A stretch of 7,263 bases of DNA, from the NCBI GenBank assembly GCA_041749275.1, contig JBGTBQ010000141.1:1-7263 (forward strand), in the 5' to 3' direction. Each line of letters begins with the position of its first letter. The first letter of the stretch is position 1. Made by a program: the position numbers and the translations under genes. Positions 1 through 5,408 of this stretch are shown here, one piece after another. The notes beneath the pieces were generated by a model. It saw only the letters and a list, made by a program, of their open reading frames with translations, made no database searches and was not told the DNA's origin. Origin of the DNA: JBGTBQ01 sp041749275 (GTDB lineage Bacteria; Acidobacteriota; Blastocatellia; Pyrinomonadales; Pyrinomonadaceae).

Positions 1-70
1 GTCATTGTTGAGCGTCTTTCTCGAATGCAGCCCGACTCACATCCCAATTGTTTACGTGGACCCGATCCCT

Positions 71-1120
71 ATGAACTTGAATGTCAACCCATCTGCCACC
101 TCCGCCAGCTTGGAACCCGCCGAGTCCGAGGTTGCCATCCTTGAGAAACTGAAAAATTCTCACGAAAAAATTCTCAAGGAGATTCGCAAGGAAATCATCG
201 GGCAGGACAGCGTCGTGGAACAGGTGCTTACATCCTTGCTCGTTGGAGGGCATTCCATCATCACCGGTGTGCCGGGTCTCGCCAAGACGCTGCTCATTCG
301 CAGCCTGGCCGATGTCTTGCAAATGCAATTCAGCCGGATTCAATTCACACCGGACTTGATGCCCAGTGACATCACTGGCACCGAAGTGATTCAAGAAGAT
401 AAGTCGACCGGGGGCCGGGAGTTCAAGTTCCTGGCCGGCCCGTTGTTCGCCAACATCGTGCTCGCCGACGAAATCAACCGCACGCCGCCGAAAACCCAGG
501 CGGCCTTACTCGAAGCGATGCAGGAGAAGCAGGTCACCGCCGGCGGCAAGCGATACCACCTCCCCGAGCCGTTCTTCGTGCTTGCCACCCAGAATCCAAT
601 CGAGCAGGAGGGGACCTACCCGCTCCCCGAAGCGCAGCTCGACCGTTTCATGTTCCAGATCAGGGTCGGGTATCTCACGGAAGAGGACGAGGTCGCCGTC
701 GTCAAACAGACGACCGCGCCGCAGGACTACGAGTGCGAGCCGCAGTTGACGGCGGAGGAGATTATCGCCTTTCAGCGTCTCGTCCGGCAGGTGCCCGCGT
801 CCGACACGGTCGCGCGCTACGCCGTCCGTCTCGTCGGCGCGAGCCGACCGGCGACGCCCCACGCGCCCGACTTCGTCAACCGCTGGGTAACGTGGGGCGC
901 GAGTTTACGCGCCTCGCAATTTCTGATCTTGGGGGGCAAGGCGCGCGCCATCCTGCGCGGGCGCTACAACGTCTCGTGCGAGGACGTGCGCGCGGTCGCG
1001 CCGGCAGTCCTGCGCCACCGCGTGCTGCTCAACTTTCAGGCCGAAGCGGAGAAGGTTGATTCCGACGCGGTCATCAAAAAATTGATCGAAGCCGTGCCGG
1101 AGCCGAAGTCCGGGCTGTAG
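71..1120 (+). CDS. MoxR-family AAA+ ATPase
   Basis: The product is a 349-residue cytoplasmic AAA+ ATPase of the MoxR family, a chaperone-like class that uses ATP hydrolysis to remodel or mature partner proteins, usually with vWA-domain partners encoded alongside. Numbered from the ATG at 71, the Walker A loop GVPGLAKT is at 66-73, Walker B IVLADEIN at 129-136 (D133, E134), sensor 1 ATQNP at 172-176, the arginine-finger segment LPEAQLDRF at 185-193 (R192), and the sensor 2 region GASLRA at 276-281 (R280). All catalytic residues are present and the length is normal for the family. The reading frame stays open to the left edge and a TTG at 5 would add 22 residues, but that stretch is unlike the usual N-terminus, so the ATG is preferred; no strong Shine-Dalgarno is seen before either. 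The first 400 bases or so look less GC-biased than the rest. The DUF58, BatA-like and DUF4175-like genes downstream are the expected partners. Confidence 0.95.
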   Translation: MNLNVNPSATSASLEPAESEVAILEKLKNSHEKILKEIRKEIIGQDSVVEQVLTSLLVGGHSIITGVPGLAKTLLIRSLADVLQMQFSRIQFTPDLMPSDITGTEVIQEDKSTGGREFKFLAGPLFANIVLADEINRTPPKTQAALLEAMQEKQVTAGGKRYHLPEPFFVLATQNPIEQEGTYPLPEAQLDRFMFQIRVGYLTEEDEVAVVKQTTAPQDYECEPQLTAEEIIAFQRLVRQVPASDTVARYAVRLVGASRPATPHAPDFVNRWVTWGASLRASQFLILGGKARAILRGRYNVSCEDVRAVAPAVLRHRVLLNFQAEAEKVDSDAVIKKLIEAVPEPKSGL

Positions 1121-1163
1121 GTAAATTGTTGACGGGCGAGACACGCGCCGATGTCGTCCGCGC

Positions 1164-1167
1164 GAGG
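1164..1167 (+). promoter_or_regulatory. Possible ribosome binding site for the acetyltransferase
   Basis: GAGG lies four bases before the ATG at 1172. No comparable purine-rich motif precedes the alternative ATG at 1151. The spacing is short, so this supports the inner start only moderately. Confidence 0.4.
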
Positions 1168-1171
1168 CCGG

Positions 1172-1714
1172 ATGGATTACGTCTTGAGAAAAGCGAGGCT
1201 CGACGAGCGGGCGGCCATCGAACAACTCATCGCCGAGTCGGCACGAGGTTTGAGCCGCGAGGATTACACGGACGAGCAGATCGAGGCGGCTCTCGCGTCT
1301 GTCTTCGGCGTTGACACCGACCTCATCCGCGACGAGACGTACTTCGTCGCCGAGGCCGGCGGAGAGCTTATCGGGTGCGGCGGTTGGAGCAAGCGAAGGA
1401 CGCTCTTCGGCGGCGACCGATTCGCCAGCCGTGACGCGGGGGAACTCGACCCCGCGACGGAGCCGGCAAAAATCCGCGCCTTCTTCGTTCACCCGTCGTG
1501 GGCCAGAAAAGGCGTGGGCCGCGCAATCCTTGATGCGTGCGAACGCGCGGCGAGTGCTGACGGCTTTCGTTCGGTCGAACTGATGGCGACGCTGCCGGGC
1601 GTGCGGCTTTACGCGGCTCATGGGTATGCAGACGGCGAGCAAATGGAGTATGAGATTGGCGACGGCGTCAGGATTCAATTCGTGCCGATGCGGAAAGATT
1701 TATCACGAGATTAG
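1172..1714 (+). CDS. GNAT-family N-acetyltransferase
   Basis: This encodes a 180-residue GNAT-fold enzyme expected to move an acetyl group from acetyl-CoA to an amine on an unknown small molecule or protein. The first beta strand begins right after the start (YVLRKARLDE, residues 3-12). The middle holds TYFVAEAGGELIGCGGW (56-72). The acetyl-CoA motif A is at about 100-124, with KIRAFFVHPSWARKGVGRAI; the pyrophosphate-binding loop reads ARKGVG, with Ala where Q or R is common in the classical Q/R-x-x-G-x-G/A pattern. Then come ELMATLPGVRLYAAHGY and a C-terminal strand ending VRIQFVPM. An ATG at 1151 would add seven residues (MSSARGR); the inner ATG is chosen because it has GAGG upstream and matches where GNAT folds normally begin. 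The gene starts 51 bases after the MoxR stop, so it may share its transcript, but acetyltransferases are not a standard part of MoxR/Bat modules. It is intact, with no sign of decay. Confidence 0.9.
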   Translation: MDYVLRKARLDERAAIEQLIAESARGLSREDYTDEQIEAALASVFGVDTDLIRDETYFVAEAGGELIGCGGWSKRRTLFGGDRFASRDAGELDPATEPAKIRAFFVHPSWARKGVGRAILDACERAASADGFRSVELMATLPGVRLYAAHGYADGEQMEYEIGDGVRIQFVPMRKDLSRD

Positions 1715-1735
1715 ACTCTGTTGATGCCCGCAGAC

Positions 1736-1832
1736 AGGCGGCTTCAGCCGTCTTTCCCGCGGGGCGCATAGCCCAGCCGTTCACGGCTGGGTAGGCGACG
1801 CGGAATTTGACAATGAGGGCGTTTTAACGTCC
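1736..1832 (-). repeat. Composite hairpin element, copy A (reads on - strand)
   Basis: Read on the - strand this element contains, in order: a stem-loop at 1817-1832 with loop TAAA; a perfect 8-bp stem at 1772-1791 with loop TGAA; the linker GGGCTATGCG; a short weak stem CCC/GGG at 1756-1764; and a stem at 1736-1753 with loop TGAA and one mismatch. Order and spacing match copy B (1864-1957), which lies in the opposite orientation. The - strand core CGTTAAAACG of the first hairpin differs at one base from CGTTGAAACG in copy B. No protein is encoded. The hairpin at 1736-1753, followed by a short T-rich stretch on the + strand, could also slow or end transcription after the acetyltransferase, though the T run is poor. 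Confidence 0.75.
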
Positions 1833-1843
1833 TTCTCTTCGAT

Positions 1844-1853
1844 GGCTTAAGCC
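1844..1853. repeat. Central palindrome between inverted hairpin elements A and B
   Basis: GGCTTAAGCC is a perfect 10-base palindrome. It sits at the symmetry point of copies A and B: the nearest hairpin centres lie about 24 bases to each side, the next about 67 to the left and 62 to the right, and the outermost TGAA hairpins about 104 and 100. It may be the shared end of two head-to-head elements. Confidence 0.6.
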
Positions 1854-1863
1854 GTTTAGACAA

Positions 1864-1957
1864 AGCCCGTTGAAACGGGCTGAGAGATTCGCCGTCCCGC
1901 CCCGGCGCTGAATCGCCGGGCTATTTGCCCTCGCGGGCAAGCCTCGTGAACGAGGCT
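1864..1957 (+). repeat. Composite hairpin element, copy B
   Basis: Four stem-loops lie in a row: 1864-1881 (7-bp stem, loop TGAA), 1901-1920 (7-bp stem plus a C/T mismatch closing loop TGAA), the linker GGGCTAT overlapping the end of that stem, 1925-1940 (6-bp stem TTGCCC/GGGCAA, loop TCGC) and 1940-1957 (7-bp stem, loop TGAA). This is the most complete of the three copies in the window. After it, 1958-2020 leads into the DUF58 gene and I see no further structure or convincing promoter there. Together with copy A and the central palindrome it accounts for most of the 306-base gap between the acetyltransferase and DUF58 genes, which has no coding potential I can support. Confidence 0.8.
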
Positions 1958-2020
1958 CAGGAATCGGCAATGCAATCTGGCTCCGGTGAAGACGGGCAGC
2001 GGACGAAGGCTTCTTGAGTT

Positions 2021-2986
2021 ATGTGGTGGAGGCGAAACAAAAAGAGTCCGACCTTGAACGTCGCCGAGACTGACGCGACGCCGACCGCCGCGCCCGGCCC
2101 GGCGCGGTTCCTCGACCCGGAGGTGCTGGCGCGCATCGGCTCGCTTGAATTGCTCGCGCGCGCCGTGGTGGAAGGCTTTATCGCGGGGCTGCATCGGTCG
2201 CCATTCACGGGCTTCTCGACGGAGTTTACGGAGTACCGGCAGTACAACCCCGGCGACGATCTGCGCTACCTCGACTGGCGTCTTCTGGGACGCACCGACC
2301 GCTACTTCATCAAGAAGTACCGCGCCGACACCAACACGCAGTGCCATTTGCTCGTGGACACGAGCGCCTCGATGCGTTATGCAAGCGATGGGCGCGTCGC
2401 TAAACTTCAGTACGCGCAGTTCCTCGCCGCCGCGCTCGCGCACCTCGTCGCGCGCCAGCAGGACGCCGTGGGCCTCGTGGCTTTCGGCGATAAAGTTCAC
2501 ACGCACGTCCCGGCGCGCAACCGCACGGGCCACATGCGGACGATCTACGGTCAGCTCTCGATGCTCGAAGCAGGCGGTGAGTCGAGCATCAGCGCGGCGC
2601 TCCACGAGACGGCGGACCGGCTCGCGCGGCGCGGCCTCGTCGTCGTCATCTCGGATTTTTACGACCGGCCCGAAACGCTCTCCGAAGCCTTCCGCCACTT
2701 GCGCTTCAAGGGGCACGACATCATCGTCTTTCACGTGCTTGACAAAAACGAGATGGATTTCAATTTCGACGACGCGGTGCTGCTGCTCGAAGACGCCGAG
2801 ACGGCGGAGCAGATGCCGGTGCTCCCCGATGTCATCGCGGGCGGCTACCGCGAGCGCATCGCCGCGCACGTCGAAGAGATGCGGCAATGCGCCGCCGCTA
2901 ACCGCGTTGACTATGAGCTGGTCACGACGGATCAGCCGCTCGATTTCGCGCTCTTCTCCTTCCTGTCGCGGCGCGCGGGGAAGTAG
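2021..2986 (+). CDS. DUF58 domain protein (soluble vWA-like MoxR partner)
   Basis: This 321-residue protein belongs to the DUF58 family, whose C-terminal part is a vWA-like fold and whose genes almost always accompany MoxR ATPases. After a charged, low-complexity start (1-29), the family signature runs from about 69 to 105, including YRQYNPGDDLRYLDWRLLGR (72-91) and YFIKKYRADTN. The metal-site motif DTSASM is at 113-118 (D113, S115, S117), and the later acidic site SDFYD is at 211-215. The position that often carries Thr in vWA domains (GGTD-like) reads GGESSIS at 185-191, so Ser may replace it. There are no hydrophobic membrane spans, so this is a short, cytoplasmic DUF58 type, unlike the longer membrane-anchored members. 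Start: ATG at 2021, with a weak GAAGG at 2005-2009, 11 bases upstream. It follows hairpin copy B and precedes hairpin copy C. The likely role is to link the MoxR ATPase to the membrane proteins encoded next. Confidence 0.95.
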   Translation: MWWRRNKKSPTLNVAETDATPTAAPGPARFLDPEVLARIGSLELLARAVVEGFIAGLHRSPFTGFSTEFTEYRQYNPGDDLRYLDWRLLGRTDRYFIKKYRADTNTQCHLLVDTSASMRYASDGRVAKLQYAQFLAAALAHLVARQQDAVGLVAFGDKVHTHVPARNRTGHMRTIYGQLSMLEAGGESSISAALHETADRLARRGLVVVISDFYDRPETLSEAFRHLRFKGHDIIVFHVLDKNEMDFNFDDAVLLLEDAETAEQMPVLPDVIAGGYRERIAAHVEEMRQCAAANRVDYELVTTDQPLDFALFSFLSRRAGK

Positions 2987-3016
2987 TCGCTTGACTCTGG
3001 CGCGGGTAGCTTCAAG

Positions 3017-3104
3017 CGTCGCTGACGCGACGACGCCCGTAAACAGCCCGCTCACCCGGCCTTGAAAGGCCGGGCTAAATTCAAACGCCGCTCCGCGGCG
3101 GAAT
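3017..3104 (+). repeat. Composite hairpin element, copy C
   Basis: A third, shorter copy fills much of the 153-base gap between the DUF58 and BatA-like genes. It holds 3017-3032 (6-bp stem CGTCGC/GCGACG, loop TGAC), 3055-3074 (8-bp stem CCCGGCCT/AGGCCGGG, loop TGAA), the linker GGGCTAA, and 3079-3104 (CGCCGC/GCGGCG with loop TCC, extended by ATTC/GAAT across an AAA bulge). Order, loops and linker match copy B in the same orientation, but the stem sequences differ. The fourth hairpin of copies A and B is missing. Confidence 0.75.
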
Positions 3105-3139
3105 GAGGCGCACGTTCTGGTTTTGACAGCATCTGTTCA

Positions 3140-5200
3140 ATGTCGTTTCTGAATCCATTCTTCCTGTTCGGACTCGCGGCCATCGCCGCGCCGATCCTCG
3201 TGCATCTCGTCAGACGCACGCGGGCGCGGCGCGTCGAGTTCCCGGCGCTCTACTTCGTGCGGCAAATCCCACAGCGCACGATCCGGCGGCGGACGCTGCA
3301 CAACCTGCTGCTGCTCATCTTGCGCTGCCTCGCCGTGCTGCTCGTCGTCTTCGCGTTCACGCGCCCCTTCTTCAGCAGCGCGGGCGCCACCGTCGAGCGC
3401 GAAGCAACGCGGGCGAGCGTCGTCCTCATAGATGCATCGCTCAGTATGCGCGAGGGCGGTCGCTTCGAGGAGGCGAAGCGGAGGGCCGAGGCGATCATCG
3501 GCGAGGCGCAGTCGGATGAGCGCGTCGCGGTCGTGAGTTTCAGTGAGAGCTACGAGATCGTGCGCCCCTTTACCGCCGACAAAAATCTGGCGCGCGCGGC
3601 GCTGGCTCCTCTGAGCGCGGGTTACGAAGGGACGGATTACGAGAGGTCTCTGCGCGGGGCCGAGTCTCTGTTCGGCGAGGTGAAGACGAGCGGGTTGAAG
3701 CGCATCTATCTCATCTCCGATTTTCAGGCGTCGGGCTGGAACGCCGCGTCAACGGCTTTCAAGTTGGGGCCGGATGTTCGCCTCGTGCCGATTGATGTCG
3801 GCGGCGCGGACGCGGCGGCGAACGTCGGCGTGTTGAACGTCGAGGCGCGTGGCGCGGTCTACGGGCAGAAGTACACGGATAAACTCGCCGTCCATATCGC
3901 TAACTATGCGGACGAAGCGCGCGAGCGGCTGTTGGTTGATTTTGAGATCAATGAGCAGACCGTGGAGAAGCGCGAGATTACGCTCGCGCCGCGCGAGACG
4001 AAGATCGTCGAGTTCACCGGCTTCAATCTCGCGGAGGGCGCGAACCGCTGCGTCGTCGCGTTGCGCGCCGAAGATTTCCCGCACGACAACCAGTTCTATT
4101 TCACGCTGCGCGGCGAAAAACCCGGCTCCGCGCTCATCATTGACAGCGCGGTGCGCGGGCGCGGCGAAAGCTTCTATCTGCAAAACGCGCTGGCGACGGA
4201 CGAGAATCTGCCGTTCGCCTTCACGTCGAAGAACGCGGGCGCGGTTGACCCGGCGCGGATTGCGGAACACTCGCTCATCATCCTCAACGACGCGGGCGCT
4301 TTGCCCGCCGCGCTCACGGATGCCGTGGCGAAGTTCGTCGAAGGGGGCGGACAACTCATCATCGCGGCGGGGCCGCACACGCGGGCGGAGAGTTTCAACA
4401 GCGCGTTTCAGGGCTTCGCACCCGTCATGCTCCGCGAGGCCGTCCTGCTTCAGCGCGGCGAGAGCGTGGCGATGACCGATGTCAAGATGTCGCATCCGGT
4501 CTTCGAGGTCTTCCGCGCCGGTGGGCGGCTGGCGTCGGCGCGCGTGTTCGGCTACTACCGCACGGAGCCGCGCGAGCGCGCGACGGTGCTCGCGCGCTTC
4601 GAGGACGGCAGCCCCGCGCTCGTCGAGTCCGGCGTTGGCGTGCGTGGTCGTGTCCTCTTTTTCGCCTCGACGCTCGGCATGAGTTGGAACGACTTGCCGT
4701 TGACGCCGACCTATCTGCCGCTCGTGCAGCAGATGGTGCGTTATCTCGGCGAGCGCGAAGTGGCGGCGTGGCACAAACTGGGTGAGACGTTTGCGGTCGA
4801 GAAGGACGCCGGCAGCGCGTCGCCGCCGCTGGTTGACACACCGGCGGGCGCGCGTCTGAAAGCGGGCACGCTGACGCCGGAGGGCGAACTGCTCCTGACG
4901 GGGCGCGAGCCGGGTTTTTATCGTCTGCGCTACGAAGCGCGGCCCGACTTCGCGGCGGTCAACGTGGACGGCAGGGAAGGCGATTTTACCAAGCTGAACC
5001 TCGACGACTTTATGGCGACTATCGCGGGCGGCGACGCGACGATGCGGGCGAATTCGGAAGCGGACGGCGCGTTGAAAGGCGAAGAGATTGAAGCGCGGCA
5101 GCGCGTCTGGTGGCCGCTGCTCTTAGCCGCGCTCATGCTGTTCGCCGCCGAAGCCGTGATCGCGCGGCGGACGAAGATGGTGAAGATGATCGGAGGATGA
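3140..5200 (+). CDS. BatA-like membrane protein with vWA and GATase-like domains
   Basis: This 686-residue protein opens with the double-anchor N-terminus typical of BatA proteins: MSFLNPFFLFGLAAIAAPIL, a membrane span at about 4-24, a basic loop rich in Arg (25-53), and a second span at about 54-74. A vWA domain follows (about 92-220) with a complete metal site: DASLSM at 98-103, T165 in EGTDY and D194 in ISDF. Residues 230-325 look like a beta-sandwich of CARDB type. Residues 328-540 resemble a class I glutamine-amidotransferase-like fold (ALIID, SLIILNDAG, FVEGGGQLIIAAG), with no obvious catalytic Cys nucleophile, so it is probably not an active amidotransferase. A last span lies at about 657-674, followed by a basic tail. 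By the positive-inside rule, both the 25-53 loop and the tail are cytoplasmic, which puts the vWA and later domains outside the membrane. No clear Shine-Dalgarno precedes the ATG. The stop codon lies in a GGATGA resembling the heptamer repeat that follows. Confidence 0.92.
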   Translation: MSFLNPFFLFGLAAIAAPILVHLVRRTRARRVEFPALYFVRQIPQRTIRRRTLHNLLLLILRCLAVLLVVFAFTRPFFSSAGATVEREATRASVVLIDASLSMREGGRFEEAKRRAEAIIGEAQSDERVAVVSFSESYEIVRPFTADKNLARAALAPLSAGYEGTDYERSLRGAESLFGEVKTSGLKRIYLISDFQASGWNAASTAFKLGPDVRLVPIDVGGADAAANVGVLNVEARGAVYGQKYTDKLAVHIANYADEARERLLVDFEINEQTVEKREITLAPRETKIVEFTGFNLAEGANRCVVALRAEDFPHDNQFYFTLRGEKPGSALIIDSAVRGRGESFYLQNALATDENLPFAFTSKNAGAVDPARIAEHSLIILNDAGALPAALTDAVAKFVEGGGQLIIAAGPHTRAESFNSAFQGFAPVMLREAVLLQRGESVAMTDVKMSHPVFEVFRAGGRLASARVFGYYRTEPRERATVLARFEDGSPALVESGVGVRGRVLFFASTLGMSWNDLPLTPTYLPLVQQMVRYLGEREVAAWHKLGETFAVEKDAGSASPPLVDTPAGARLKAGTLTPEGELLLTGREPGFYRLRYEARPDFAAVNVDGREGDFTKLNLDDFMATIAGGDATMRANSEADGALKGEEIEARQRVWWPLLLAALMLFAAEAVIARRTKMVKMIGG

Positions 5201-5203
5201 AGT

Positions 5204-5322
5204 AAGGATGAAGGATGAAGGATGAGGGATGAGGGATGAGGGATGAGGGATGAGGGATGAGGGATGAGGGATGAGGGATGAGGGATGAAGGATGAGGGAT
5301 GAAGGATGAGGGATGAAGGATG
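5204..5322 (+). repeat. Heptamer tandem repeat, 17 units of ARGGATG
   Basis: Seventeen perfect-length 7-base units start four bases after the BatA-like stop. Their order is three AAGGATG, nine AGGGATG, then AAGGATG and AGGGATG alternating and ending on AAGGATG. A further degenerate GGATGA overlaps the stop codon at 5195-5200. The array resembles in style the heptanucleotide short tandem repeats (STRR) described in cyanobacteria. Such arrays usually change copy number by slippage. Reverse-strand reading gives an Ile-Pro-His-Pro-Ser-Ser-Leu repeat, which is not a credible protein. Confidence 0.95.
5302..5306 (+). promoter_or_regulatory. Shine-Dalgarno-like site for an alternative start at 5313
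   Basis: AAGGA inside the heptamer array lies six bases before the ATG at 5313, which is in frame with the DUF4175-like gene. It is better matched to a bacterial ribosome than the plain GGGGG (5396-5400) before the ATG at 5409. Every unit of the array offers a similar motif, so it may be coincidental. Confidence 0.35.
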
Positions 5323-5360
5323 AGGTAGAAACTGCTCAACCTTTATCGAATGATTCTAGG

Positions 5361-5388
5361 TCATCCCTCATCCCTCATCCTTCATCCC
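5361..5388 (-). repeat. Four inverted heptamer units
   Basis: TCATCCC, TCATCCC, TCATCCT, TCATCCC are the reverse complement of the GGGATGA/AGGATGA units upstream. They sit 38 bases after the end of the direct array, in the opposite orientation, and supply the second arm of the stem-loop. Confidence 0.9.
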
Positions 5389-5408
5389 TGTCTTTGGGGG
5401 CTTTTCAA

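Larger units (their letters stand above)
5295..5389 (+). other. Potential 29-bp stem-loop formed by direct and inverted heptamers
   Basis: Bases 5295-5323 can pair with 5361-5389 over 29 positions with one mismatch (A5317 against C5367), closing a 37-base loop (5324-5360). An equally good slipped register uses 5281-5309. The stem ends 19 bases before the ATG at 5409, so in the mRNA it could affect translation of the downstream gene or stabilise the upstream message. It lacks the T run of an intrinsic terminator. Confidence 0.6.

Noticed and set aside
1739..1755. Intrinsic terminator after the acetyltransferase
   Set aside because: The stem is only 4-7 bp and the following T stretch (TCTTT) is short and interrupted; it fits better as the last hairpin of repeat copy A.
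1807..1812. Perfect TTGACA -35 hexamer within the hairpin region upstream of DUF58
   Set aside because: At 16-18 bases downstream the sequence is GTCCTTCT-like, with no resemblance to a -10 box.
1856..3055. Long open frame on the - strand opposite the DUF58 gene
   Set aside because: It is Arg/Val/Glu-rich without recognisable domains and mirrors the codon bias of a well-supported DUF58 gene; it also runs through the hairpin elements at both ends.
3123..3128. Perfect TTGACA -35 hexamer before the BatA-like gene
   Set aside because: It lies only 11 bases before the start codon, so a -10 box would fall inside the gene; no suitable TATAAT-like hexamer is seen at the right distance.
3749..4774. 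Long open frame on the - strand opposite the BatA-like gene
   Set aside because: It is a composition shadow: low-complexity Arg-rich protein, no domain, opposite a gene with clear family motifs.
5204..5388. Possible CRISPR array
   Set aside because: The units are 7 bases, contiguous and without spacers, so this is a simple tandem repeat.
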